Source: Cutaneotrichosporon cavernicola
Lineage: Eukaryota; Basidiomycota; Tremellomycetes; Trichosporonales; Trichosporonaceae
Reading direction: 5' to 3'
DNA length: 64,000 bases
NCBI RefSeq assembly: GCF_030864355.1
Contig: NC_083397.1
Location: 2,790,001-2,854,000, forward strand
Position 1 is the first letter of the stretch; each line of letters begins with the position of its first letter. A program made the position numbers and the translations under genes. Below the pieces are notes generated by a model. That model was not told the DNA's origin and did no database searches. It was given only the letters and a program-made list of their open reading frames with translations. Shown here piece after piece: positions 35,852 through 46,790 of this stretch.

Positions 35852-37261
35852 TTATCTCCGCACCGATGAGAGGTACCGCAAGTCGACCTTCTCCGGCTCG
35901 GGATCGAGGTCTGGCAGCGGCGCAGGCAAGTTGACTGCACTGTCGCCCTGACGTGAGGCCCACGACACACCGGGCATTTCGACTTTGAACTTGACATACA
36001 GGTCGCCCTTGGTTGCGCGACCACGCACGGGCATGCCCTCACCGCGAATGACGAGCTCGTCACCATGTTGGATGATTCGCTCACCACGTTTCGACTCGAC
36101 GCGCAGCCCTCGCCCATCGAGGTGGACGACAAGGATGCGCTTGAATCCCAGCAGCGCTTCGGAAAGATTCAAGGTAACAGTCGTCTGCAGGTCCGCGGGC
36201 GATTGTGACGCCCGCATGAACGCTGTGTGCGGCTTGATGCGAATGTGGAAGATGACGTCGCCGGCGGGGACGTCAGGCTGCTGTCAGCTCACAATTTGAC
36301 CGCTGTCAGCTGAGTCATGAACCCACCTCCTCGTCGCCCTCTCCCTTGAGCGCGATACGCTCGCCATTCTCCGTCCCCGGCTCGATCTGGAACTCAACGC
36401 GCTTCTTTTCCTTTGTGACCTTTTTGCCCTTGCAGCGCTTGCAGCGGTCTTTCTCGCGGATGTGTTCGCCCGCTCCGTCGCAGTCCGTGCACGTGACACG
36501 CATCTTGCCGACCACGCCAGGTGCCAGCTAGAGCATTAGTACAACTGCGAAGAGTCTTCCAAGTCTCTGACTTACATGTCTGTCTGCGAAGATGACGCCC
36601 TTGCCCTCACACTTGCCACACGTGGTCATCTTCATGCCCTCACGTCCTCCTCGCCTGCAGTCAGCTACCACTTTGTGCTTACGACACCCACCCCTTACAC
36701 GTCTTGCAGTTGCGGTCGCGCTCCAGCGACATCACCACCCGCTTGCCTTTGTACGCCTCCTCGAGGGTAATCGGGTACTCCAGGTCGGTGTTAAGCCCGC
36801 GCTTCGGCCTGGGCCCTCTTCCTGCGGGGTCGAAGCCAAACGACGCGCCCCCCATTCCGCCCATACCAAACCCGCCGAACATGGATTCGAACATGTCAAA
36901 CTCATCCGCATACCCACCGCCGCCGCGCGGTGGTCCGTCCGGGCCATACCGGTCGTAGCTTTCGCGCTATTGTCAGCAATCGGTAGGCCGTGAGCGTTTA
37001 CGAGGTTTGGGTCCATGAGTGTCTCGTACGCCTGTCCGATGGCCTGGAATGTCTCGTGCGCCAGGGGATCGTCGGGGTTCTTGTCCTGCCGATGAGCGGG
37101 TGGCTAGGGAAGGTGCTTACAGGATGGTGCTTCATGGCCTTTTTCTTGTAAGCACGCTTGATCTCGACCTCGGTGGCCTCGATGTGGATCTCAAGGAGAT
37201 CATAGTAGGCAGTATCGGCAACCACTGCGTGTCAGGTGACTGCAATCAGGTAGAGCTCACT
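35852..37261 (-). CDS. Class A DnaJ/Hsp40 co-chaperone
   Basis: Seven exons (37261; 37224-37121; 37085-37002; 36966-36692; 36654-36576; 36527-36327; 36277-35852) give 389 residues. The start codon appears split: A at the end of a leader exon (37261), then gtgagc...ctgacacgcag, then TG GTT GCC. The J domain has an intact HPD (KHH-P then DKNPDD across an intron). A Gly/Phe-rich stretch (FGGFGMGGMGG) follows, then four CxxCxGxG motifs (CKTCKGRG, CGKCEGKG, CTDCDGAG, CKRCKGKK, the last lacking the final Gly). The two C-terminal substrate-binding domains follow. It ends LSSVRR with no CaaX box, unlike Ydj1, so an Xdj1-like or other cytosolic/ER class A protein is possible. The fold call is secure; the orthologue is not. 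Confidence 0.92.
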
Positions 37262-37778
37262 GTTGCTGAAGACGGTGAGATAGGTGGCAAAATCAACAGA
37301 AGTGATGGAAATTCCGGGCCTCCACTTTGCCATTGGGCCACCCTAAGATCTGGGGTCTCGACACGTGGTCGAATGCAAACTTGGCTCCGCTAATTGATTT
37401 GGACGTGTTCTAGTTGATATTAGCGGAAGGGAGTAATACAGGGGAAAGGGACGCGACCTCCACCCTGTGAGATCTGGACGAGCGTTCCAAGGTTCCAAGG
37501 TTCCAAGGCACGGATCCGCGCGACGTGCAGCCCGTACTGTTGGATCCCGTCTCGTCTCTTTCTCATTCTCTATTCCCTCTCTTATCCTCTCTGATCCTCT
37601 TCATCATCATCGACAAGGACAGTCTCGTCAAGATTCATTGTCCTGTTCATCTTGCTCGATCGCTTCTCTTGTATCCACTACATCAACGCAAAACAGCAAC
37701 GACCTCGACGATAGACCACAACCTACCAAACCCCATCCCCCAGCCTCTCCTCCTTCACACATCATCGCAACTTGCACA
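37262..37778. promoter_or_regulatory. Divergent promoter region DnaJ/GYP5
   Basis: 517 bp lie between divergent start codons. It contains a triple direct repeat gttccaag (about 37487-37509) and a C/T-rich leader before the GYP5 ATG. The long open frame running through it in phase with GYP5 is probably leader sequence. Confidence 0.4.
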
Positions 37779-40700
37779 ATGTCGTCCCCCAGCAAGTCCG
37801 ATCTCAGTGACCTGGCTACCAGCCCATCGGAAACCAAGCCTGCTCTTCCCTCCACGTTCAAGACGGCACCCAAGGCCCGCACGGTTTCTGCCTCGAGCAG
37901 CACTGGCGGCCCAAGCAGGGTGCGCGCAGCAGCCTCCTTGTGGGAGAACAAGAGCTCCAGCTCGCCGGCTAGCAAGCCTCCTGGGCGTCCGGTCTCACCC
38001 GGCAAGCTTCCGGGAACGGGTCGCATGACGCCGAGCTCGAGCTCTGGGAGGGTCACGCCTTCCTCGCGCCCCACTGCCACGCGCTCCAACTCGAGCGGCG
38101 GCCGTGCCACGCCTACCTCGACCGCCAAGCGCACTCCTCTCTCACCCAAGCTCAGCATACCCAATGGGCAGGCCAACGGTTCTGTGCCCGGCTCGTTCAA
38201 GTCAACGAGCTCCGAGCTCGACATGGCCTCGCCCCGCTCGGCCACGCCACCGCCCTTGTTGGCTTCGCCTGTGCCGCCTGTGCCATCACTCCCTGCAGTG
38301 CATTCGCCCGTGGAGAAGGAAAAGGTGGACGTGCTGTCCCGTGAGCCGACTCCGCCCCCTGTCGCTTCTCCTGTGAGGTCGCCCGTTTCCCCAGCCACGT
38401 CCACCCTCCTTCCAGCTGCGCCGATCTCTCCGACAATTGACCCTTCACCTTCCGTGCCAGAAGCGAAGCCGACGATCTCTTCTGTGCCACCAGAGTCGGT
38501 CATCGAGGCGAACCTTCAAGGTAACACGCCGCTGGAGGAGAGCGCTAAGAACGACGCCAAGGCCGTGAAGACCTCACCGAAGGCGGACGCCAAGGCTGCG
38601 AAGAGTACTGCGCCACAGGTCGAGAGCAAGACCACATCGAAAGTCCAGCGCAAGGCGGCGCCAAAGTTCAAGGAACTGCGTGAGGACAAGCCCAAGCCCG
38701 CACCGGTTATCATCAAGAAGCCCGAGATCAAGCTCGAAGACAAGCTCAAGACCGCGATCAGCATCAAGCCTGTCGAGGTCGCCGAGGAGCCGACGGTCGC
38801 ACGCGACGACGCGACACGAGCATTGCCGAACGACGACCAGAATGTCGCTCTAGCTGAAGGCAGCTGCGTCACAGTGTCCTTGGCACCAGCTGTCTCTCCA
38901 GCGTCTCCCGCAGCTCCCGTTTTCCAACCACCGCCTTCCGCTCCGACAACCCCTGTCACTCCGTCTCGCGTCGCAGGTGTAACGTCGCTGTTTAGCCGGG
39001 TTCTCCCCGCATCTACCTCGACTTCGACTCTCAATCCACCTGCAACTCCCACTGTTTTATCCACTATGGCCACACCACCCCGCGACTCGTCCAAGAGCGC
39101 GATGAAGGACGAGCACCTCGACGACGCAAGGCTTTCAGACGAGCAGTGGGCCACAGCCAGGGTCAAGGGTAGCGAGACCTCGGGCTCGAGCAACAAGGAC
39201 CGCGAGAGCACGCCCGCGCCCTCTCCTACGCCCACGCCTACCACCAAAAGCCGCTTCTTCTCCAGCGCGACTTCCGCTTTCAGCACCCTTCAGCTCCCGT
39301 CGGTCTCCCTTCCCTCATTGTCAGCCACTACCTCCTCCCAGTCTCGATCGGCCGACATCGCGCTGCCACTCACCGAGGCCTCGCATTTGACCCCTGCACC
39401 AGCTATGCCTTCAGCGGGGGTGGGCACATCGCCCGGTTCGTCATGGCGGACGACCATGACGCACTTCCTGCAGCGTACGCAGTCCGCGTCCACCACGCCA
39501 CCTCCGGTCCCCACCACACCTTCTCGGAATGGCTCAGGATCAATCCAGACGCTCAACCGGGCCGACTCGTCGTCCGACTTGTACCACCACATGCGCGAGG
39601 TTGAGCAAGAGCCGCTTGGTGAGGGCTTTGAGCGCGTGCGTAACGAGATGGAGGTCGCAGCGCGTGAGATCCGTCGTGAGCGCGTGGGGCGTGGGATCTC
39701 GCTGGGCACGGATGAGAATGTCGATTGGGCTTTTTGGGGGACCGTGGTGCAGGATTACGATACAGTGGCCAACGAACGGCCCAAGGAGCTGTCTCGCGCC
39801 ATCCAGCAGGGTATCCCGGCTGTCATACGCGGTCCGATCTGGCAGCTGATGAGCGCAAGCAAGAATGCCAACCTCGAGGAGACGTACAAGACGCTGCTCA
39901 AGCAGACGAGCCCTTACGAAAAGAACATCCAGAAAGACATCAACAGAACGTTCCCGTCGCACAAGTTCTTCCAGGGGGCGAGTGGCCAGGAAGGGCTGTT
40001 TGTCGTCTGCAAGGCGTACTCTCTGTACGACCCCGATGTTGGCTACACCCAGGGCCTCGCGTTCATCGTGGCCACCCTCTTACTCAACGTACGTTCTTGC
40101 GTCATCGAGAGCTGACATCCAGATGCCGGACGAGGAGGCGTTTTGCGTGCTTGTCCGCCTCATGACGTCTTACAACCTCCGCTCGCACTACCTCGACAAC
40201 ATGCCAGGCCTCCAGCTCCGTCTGTTCCAGTTCGATCGCCTCGTCGAGGACGTCCTCCCTCTCCTCAACGCGCACCTTGTGCGCAAGGGCATCAAGAGCT
40301 CGATGTACGCGTCGCAGTGGCTGATGACGCTCTTCTCGTACCGGTGAGTCTTCCACGCTACCAGCGAGCCTGAGCTGACATCAGCTTCCCCCTCTCCCTT
40401 GTCTACCGCGTTACCGACATTGTGCTGGCGGAGGGCACCGAGGCTGTGTTCCGTTTCGCGGTCGCCCTTCTCCGCAAATGCGAGGACCAGCTTCTCAAGC
40501 TCGAGTTCGAGGAGCTGCTGGCTTTCCTGACCGGTGACCTGTACGAGTGCTACCGCATCGAGTCTGAGGATGGCGAGGAGCATTGGCGCAGCAACGACTT
40601 TGTCCGTGACGCCTACCAGACCAGAATGTTAGTTAACCTTGGTGTGCTCAAGCTAACACCAGCACGCCGTTAATGTTGGACCAGTACGAGTCGGAGTGGA

Positions 40701-41198
40701 ACGAGAAGTGTCGCATCCAGACCGAGCATCTCCGCCAGCTGGAGGGGTACGCACGCGAGACAGAGCAGCTGCGCGGCGCCAACCGCCATCTCAGCAGCCA
40801 AGTGTGAGTGTGATCAACTGTGCGTGCTGACATGCAGCAAGAACCTTGAGGGGTCACTGGCAACGATGAACCAGGAGCACGTCGAGCTCGTGCGTCAGCT
40901 GGTTCTTGCCAAGATTGCCAAGGAGGACATGGAGACGGAACTTGTCAAGTACAAGGCGATGTGCGCTGCGCTGGCGCAGGGTCGCGAGGAGGATGTGGAT
41001 CTGCCGCACATCGCGAGCCGTGGTTCGCACACGTCGCTCACGCCGCTGCCACCAAGTCGCCGCGGTAGTGCCGTGGTCTCGCCTACTTCGCACAGCCCCA
41101 ACCTCTCGCCGCAGCGGTCGGCGGCGTCGGGCCACGCCTCGCCCATCACCTCGCCCACGGAACGCGTCCCGCCCGGCCTCGCTGGCCGGGCAGACTAG
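37779..41198 (+). CDS. GYP5: TBC-domain Rab GTPase-activating protein (Gyp5-like)
   Basis: A 1091-residue protein in five exons (37779-40088, 40123-40343, 40385-40627, 40663-40803, 40838-41198). The first 600 residues are Ser/Pro/Thr-rich and disordered. The TBC domain spans the exon 1 end to exon 3: RGPIWQLMSASKN, IQKDINRTFPSHKFF (the IxxDxxR arginine finger), GYTQGLAFI (the YxQG glutamine finger), then the WLMTLFSYRFPLSLVYRV region. Both catalytic fingers are intact. A coiled coil with QLRGANRHLSSQV and a Ser/Pro tail follow. This is the Gyp5/Gyl1/EVI5 arrangement acting on Sec4/Ypt1-type Rabs in exocytosis. The frame is open upstream of ATG 37779, but the leader is C/T-rich. Confidence 0.92.
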
Positions 41199-41350
41199 AT
41201 GGCTTCGTTGATAGAACACACGAATGTGTGGTGCAGTAGAGGGCGGTGCCGGCGCTTGCTCAAGTTACATGGTACATTGATGCATGTCCAGCGGACATTG
41301 TACAAAGGCGCTCTGGCCAAGGTGTGCTCGCTCGGTCTCTACTCTCGTAT

Positions 41351-42460
41351 CTACGCGTCATAGTCCTCGTCAACCTCGACTTCGCGTTGAGGCGCCGCGC
41401 TACCGGGAACGACCTCCTCCATCTCGTCGTCTTCGCCCTCGGCGTCCTGAACCCCAGGCTCGTCCTCCTCCCCATCGGCGTCGCTGTCGCTCTCGCTCTC
41501 CGACTCGGACATGCCGTCGTCACTGAGCACCATCGCCGCATCGGTCGGCACGAGGTCGAACGTGACCTCGGTGAGCCTCTGCGACGCGGGCGGCAGACGC
41601 ACGACCTCAAACGATTCGGGGAGTGGGGGTAAAGGAACGGAGTTGAGCTCATGCGCGAGGTTGGCAAGGTACTGGGGTTAGCCATGGGATGCGGGCCAAG
41701 CGAGGGGGAGAGGAAGCAAGTGGAGCCGAAGACAGGTTGTCGAAGAGAGAGATACCTGATCACAGCTGAGTCTACGACATTGTGGAACAGACGTGGTCGC
41801 CCGCAGGAGACTAGAACGTGGGTTTGCGTCGATATGCAAGGAGGAAAGGTGGATGAGAGGGCAATCCAACTGGCGGGTGCGGGTGGGAACACTCACATCC
41901 CGGGGAGGCTGCTCGACGAACTCGTGCCGCCGGCGCATTTGGATGGCGAGTTCGACATCCTCTTTCTCGATACGGTTCGCCTGTGCACCCGTCCGCCCAG
42001 CATGGTCCGCGAGCTGCTGCGCCGCGCCAAGGACGTCGGCGGTGTAACCTGAAGTCAGCTGGAGGTTACAATAAGGGACAGAGAGCTGGAGAGGCGAGAG
42101 GCTCGCTGAAGAGAGGAGGAAGGGAAGGGGAAACAGCGCAATTAGAGAATGGACAAGGAAGGCATGACAAGTCAACGAGGAAGGTGAGACGCAAGACCTG
42201 CACGCATCCGTACACTCAGTGCAGCTGGTTGACAGCAAAACACAGCTGCATCTCGCGCACCGGAGCAGGGGTGGGGAGGCGGAAGTGAGGAATCACTCAC
42301 GATGCGCAAAGTCGAGGAGCTGGTGGATGACGCGGTCGTCGGCGTCGCTGATCCCCTTGCTCGCGAGGATAAGGGCCAGCAGGCGCCCGTCGCGTGGTAC
42401 AGCTGTCAGCTGCTATAATACGCTGAATGGCTCACTTGGTCGGGCTGAGGTGGATGTCAT
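41351..42460 (-). CDS. TAF9: TAF9, TFIID/SAGA histone-fold subunit
   Basis: Four exons (42460-42436, 42402-42301, 42048-41897, 41671-41351) give 199 residues. The start MTSTSARPT leads into VPRDGRLLALILASKGI, the first helix of the TAF9 histone fold. RVIHQLLDFAHR, then YTADVLGAAQQLADHAG and EKEDVELAIQMRRRHEF, complete the fold that pairs with TAF6. PPRD and YLANLAHELNSVPLPP follow as in other fungal TAF9 proteins. The C-terminus is acidic (SESESESDSDADGEEDE). All junction phases agree and one acceptor is gctgacag. It is divergent from ELP3 across 357 bp. Confidence 0.92.
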
Positions 42461-42817
42461 GAAGTGGATGAGAATGGAGAGATGTTGAACGAGAACGCGA
42501 AGTGGAGGGATCGTCAACAACCTAACGTGAGGAAAGGGAATTAGGGGAGGGGGATTAGGGAGCCACGTGCTGATTAAGTTTGTTTTTAATATGTACTATG
42601 TGGAGGGGAGGAAGATATTTGATCCCGCTCGCCACCCAACTTTCTCTGCTCGAAGTCACCAACCACTCCACAAACACTCTACCACTTCCGACTCCGTCAG
42701 CAAGGTTGTGTCCAACTGTACAGTGGACTCAATCGCTAGCTATACGCAACCCCAATACTTCACCTCATTCTTACTTGACAAATCTCTATCTCCCTGCTCA
42801 CCAGCCCCACCCTCACC
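42461..42817. promoter_or_regulatory. Divergent promoter region TAF9/ELP3
   Basis: 357 bp lie between start codons. An AT-rich patch lies at about 42565-42605; the ELP3 side is C/T-rich. Confidence 0.45.
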
Positions 42818-44549
42818 ATGATCGCGAAAGAACCCTCGCAGGCGGAGCTGCACCTGCTCTGCCTGTCCTCCATCGTGCGCGACCTGATCACAGCGTACGA
42901 GGGCGCGTCATCCTCGTCCAACTCGGCCGCGCCCAACCTCCAGCGCCTCCGCGCCAAGTATGCGCAGAAGTATGGCCTCAACTCGGTCCCCCGCCTGACG
43001 GATGTGCTCGCTGCCGTCCCCGACGAGTGGAAGGACCGCCTGCGCGGGTGGCTCATGGCCAAGCCGGTCCGCACCGCGTCGGGAGTTGCCGTCGTCGCCG
43101 TTATGTGCAAGCCGCACCGGTGTCCGCATGTCGCCATGACCGGCAACATCTGCGTGTACTGCCCCGGCGGACCGGACTCGGACTTTGAGTACTCGACTCA
43201 GTCGTACACAGGGTACGAGCCGACATCGATGCGCGCTATTCGGGGTCGGTATGATCCGTACGAGCAGACGCGTGGGCGTGTTGAGCAGCTCCGCAGCTTA
43301 GGTCACTCGGTGGACAAGGTCGAGATCATCATTATGGGCGGCACGTTCATGAGCATGCCCGAGGACTACCGGCACAGCTTCATTGCGGGCCTGCATAACG
43401 CCCTCAGCGGTGCTACGACCGAGGATGTTGACGAGGCGGTCAAGTTCTCGGAGCAGAGCAAGACCAAGTGTGTTGGTATCACGATCGAGACGCGCCCAGA
43501 CTACTGCCTCAAGACTCACCTCAGGTGAGCTCGAAGGGGGAAACGAAAGCTGACATCAGCCAGATGCTGCGGTACGGGTGCACACGTCTCGAGATCGGTG
43601 TGCAGAGTGTATACGAGGATGTGGCCCGCGACACCAACCGTGGACACACGGTGCGCGCCGTGTCTGAGTCGTTCCAGATGTCCAAGGATGCGGGATACAA
43701 GATCGTGGCGCACATGATGCCTGACCTCCCCAACTGCGGTATCGACCGCGACATCTGGCAGTTCCAAGAGTTCTTCGAGAACCCCGCCTTCCGCTCGGAC
43801 GGCCTCAAGCTCTACCCGACGCTCGTCATCCGCGGCACCGGTCTGTACGAGCTCTGGCGCACCGGCAAGTACAAGAACTACCCGCCAAACCTGCTAGTCG
43901 ACATTGTTGCGCGCATCATGGCACTTGTGCCACCCTGGACGCGCGTGTACCGTGTGCAGCGGTGAGCTTTCTTCCGTTTTATTGACAAGCTGACACCAGT
44001 GACATTCCCATGCCGCTCGTCTCGTCAGGTGTCGAGAACGGCAACCTCCGCGAGCTTGCGCTGGGGCGCATGAAGGACTTTGGCGCCGAGTGCCGTGACG
44101 TGCGATTCCGCGAGGTCGGTCTGCACGAGATCCACAACCGCGTGCGCCCGCAGGACCTTGAGCTCCTGCGCCGCGACTACACTGCCAATGGTGGATGGGA
44201 GACGTTCCTCTCGTACGAGGACCCTGAGCAGGACATCCTCGTCGGACTCCTCCGCCTGCGCAAGTGCTCCGAGGGGACGTACAGGAAGGAGCTGGTTGGC
44301 ATGCCTGGTGGGTGCTCGCTCGTTCGCGAGCTGCACGTCTACGGTACGGCTGCGCCCGTCCACTCGCGCGATCCCAAGAAGTTCCAGCATCAGGGTATCG
44401 GAACACTGCTCATGGAGGAGGCGGAGAGGATTGCGCGCGACGAGCACGGCAGCTCGCGTGTCGCCGTCATCTCGGGCGTCGGGACACGTGACTACTACCG
44501 CCGCCTCGGGTACGTCCTGGACGGGCCGTACATGGTCAAGGACTTGTGA
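42818..44549 (+). CDS. ELP3: Elp3, Elongator catalytic subunit
   Basis: Elp3 is the radical-SAM/acetyl-CoA enzyme that makes cm5U-type modifications at tRNA wobble uridines. Exons 42818-43524, 43560-43961 and 44000-44549 give 552 residues, the normal length. The Fe-S cluster cysteines are Cys102, Cys112 and Cys115 ([17 protein letters not shown]). [27 protein letters not shown] and [14 protein letters not shown] are strongly conserved Elp3 blocks. The C-terminal GNAT domain has [16 protein letters not shown] for acetyl-CoA and ends [13 protein letters not shown]. Introns are 35 and 38 nt, with acceptors ctgacatcag and ctgacaccag. There are no disrupted motifs. Confidence 0.98.
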
Positions 44550-44912
44550 TTCGGCAGGGATACGGATTAGAATGGTGGCAACGGGCGCCGTCTGTGTGTA
44601 GACCGACATGTATGGATTGGCTTCTTGCAGTATTAAGTCGAGGCTATGCTGTGGCGTGGCACCTTGCCGAACTAAGGGCTGATAATGTCGCATGCAGGCA
44701 TCTCTTAATTCAGAGTATTCATGCCGGCGACACCTCAATTTGGCAACGGGCAGTGGCATATAGAGGCAAGATGCGTTGCCCATCTGAAATATAAACACTG
44801 GGAATGCTCTACCCCTTATCCCATCTGCATCTTCTCTCATATTTTCCATATCCATCGCTTACCTACTTTTATTCAATCCTGCAAAACTTCCCTATCGACA
44901 TCTATATCCACG
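44550..44912. other. Intergenic, 363 bp
   Basis: The 3' side of ELP3 and the boundary into the gene-poor accessory block. Nothing else is evident. Confidence 0.4.
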
Positions 44913-45180
44913 ATGGCCTTCTACATGCCCAACCACAACCTTCCCCACCACGCCTTCCCCGTACCCCCCGCATGACAATACGATCCCGACGTAGTGCCCG
45001 CGTACCAAAAGGCAATCCATAAAGACAACAAGTGCGAACTGCTCAAGTGTCCGGGGTCGCACGGAGACCACCTCATTACCCTAGGGCAAAGATCAAGGAT
45101 AAGGGCGGCACCATCAACTACCGCTGCTGCCCCATCATGACAACGGAACCGGCTCCAGGTGCCCCGAGAGTCTTACTACA
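44913..45180 (+). pseudogene. Broken Cys-containing gene fragment
   Basis: ATG 44913 opens MAFYMPNHNLPHHAFPV, with a TGA at codon 21 (44973-44975). Past that stop the same frame reads QYDPDVVPAYQKAIHK, then CELLKCPGSHGDH. A frame change then gives AKIKDKGGTINYRCCPIM. The CxxxxC...H...CC pattern resembles a small zinc-binding module. It lies directly upstream of the kinase-like relic and could be its N-terminal part. I cannot name the family. Confidence 0.4.
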
Positions 45181-45270
45181 CACTTGTCTTGGTCACAACG
45201 GATTAGGAGCGGCATTCCGGATTACGTACGCCGAGTATCGGGTCAACGGGCAAGTGGGGGCAAGGAGGTG

Positions 45271-45345
45271 TTCCAGTACTCGAGCCCTTTGAATCGCGCG
45301 CACGTTCAACCTTATTCGATGCATCATAAATTCACCCTGCAACAG
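45271..45345 (+). repeat. Dispersed repeat, copy 1
   Basis: About 75 bp sharing the core cgcgcgcacgttcaac...ttc.atgcatc with three other copies (46392-46484, 49378-49454, 53513-53592). This copy is the most diverged at its left end (cagtactcgag) and ends ctgcaacag. Confidence 0.75.
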
Positions 45346-45429
45346 AGGGTGATGACCGTCTACCCGAACGAGAAGACGACCCGTGGATCTTCGGCAGCCG
45401 AAATATACCGCCTTCGACGACTGGGGGAG

Positions 45430-45910
45430 ACTCGCCAAGTGACACGCATCTTGACCTGGGAGGCGAGCCGCTTATTCCTGTACCTCATCATCGTGAGGCT
45501 GAGTTCGGTTTGCTCAGGGAACTCATCAGCAAGGGCGGTCTGAGCGACGACCGTCTCTTAGGGTACCTCTCGTGAGCCTTCAACGAAGCAGACGGCACTG
45601 ACATAAAATCTCATGCACCTGCGCTCGAGGCCGTTCACTGCAAGGACATGGCGCAAGTGATCAAGTGCGATAATATCGTGATTGCCGCCTCCACAATATA
45701 TAACCTGGAGACGAATCTCCTAGGAGGACGGCAGATCAAGCTAATCGACTTGGGAGGAGCCCAGCTCTGCCCCGAGTCAGCGCCTCCCGTTGCTTGCCGG
45801 ACACCATATCGGTTCCCTCCAGAACATATGCTGCCCATCTACTCACAAAGACTCCCGACATCTGGAACCTGGGAATCGTGATGATGGAGGTTGTTGTTGA
45901 ATGCCCGTAG
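45430..45910 (+). pseudogene. Decayed protein-kinase-like gene
   Basis: Kinase subdomain echoes appear in order but in shifting frames: a helix-like ISKGGLSDDRLLGYLS, then ALEAVHCKDMAQVIKCDNIVI (subdomain VIb position with the HRD lost), IKLIDLGGAQ (DFG become DLG), TPYRFPPE (APE-like), and after a further frame change DIWNLGIVMMEV (subdomain IX). At least two frameshifts and a stop interrupt it. It differs from the two nearby intact kinases, so it is an older or separate copy. Confidence 0.55.
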
Positions 45911-46790
45911 GCTCCGGCGCCGGGCATTTTCGATACAACCTGTAATCTCGTATTCACGTTTCTGCATTACTCTTCATACCTCATTACAACGGTTGTCGAG
46001 GGATGCGAACTCGAAAAGATCTTGCTCCTCGCGGCAGATTATCAGACGAAAACGCTTCTGCGAAACCACGACTTCGGAAATCGGTACGCGGCTCGTAAGC
46101 TTCGAAAACGGTGGCTGTCGCGCCAGTTCTGGAACGCCGAGGTAGGAAGACTGCGTGAGTTTCCAGCTGGTGAGCTGCAGATCTGACGACTGTCGAGTCC
46201 ACCGTCACCCAGTGTCTTCAGTTGGAACCACAAGCAAGATTCGCTGACACTCAGATCGCCCGTTCTTTGAGAGCGGCCTGCGAACTTGGCTTGGAGAAGA
46301 GGAAGCTACGGAAACCGCTGGCCGAGGGTGTTTGGGCGAGCGACAGGCACATTCCTTCCTTGTCGACTTGGGGCCCGTCTGCAGTTTCTCTCTGTTGTAG
46401 AGTGAATGCACGATGCATCGAATACGCTTGAACGTGCGCGCACTTTAAGGGGCCCGAAGTTAAGAAGCTCGAGTACTACAACACTCTCTAGGTCCAGCCG
46501 CCATGCAGCAACATCTCGGCCCTCGCCTTAGCTCCAGCCAGTAGGGTAGTCGGTAACGTCAAGCACAGGCAACGCACCAACCTGGTCGGAACCAAACCTA
46601 CCGTCGTTAATTGCGAGTTACCATTAACCAACCCTGATGGACTCAACGCTGTGCACAAAACGACTGACGTATGGTGGAACAAACTACTGAACAAATTCCC
46701 TTTACCCTTAAGGCTCGAGTGGCGAGTGGCAGATGGCTGGAATCACAAGTGAAACCAATGACAAACTTTAAACCCTGTACCCTGAATGAA
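45911..46790. other. Non-coding accessory stretch
   Basis: Except for the dispersed repeat at 46392-46484, I see only short chance open frames here. Confidence 0.4.
46392..46484 (-). repeat. Dispersed repeat, copy 2
   Basis: The reverse complement of the consensus, longer than the others because of about 15 extra bases (cccgaagttaagaag). The ends ctgttgtag and ctcgagtactacaacac are inverted relative to each other. Confidence 0.8.
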
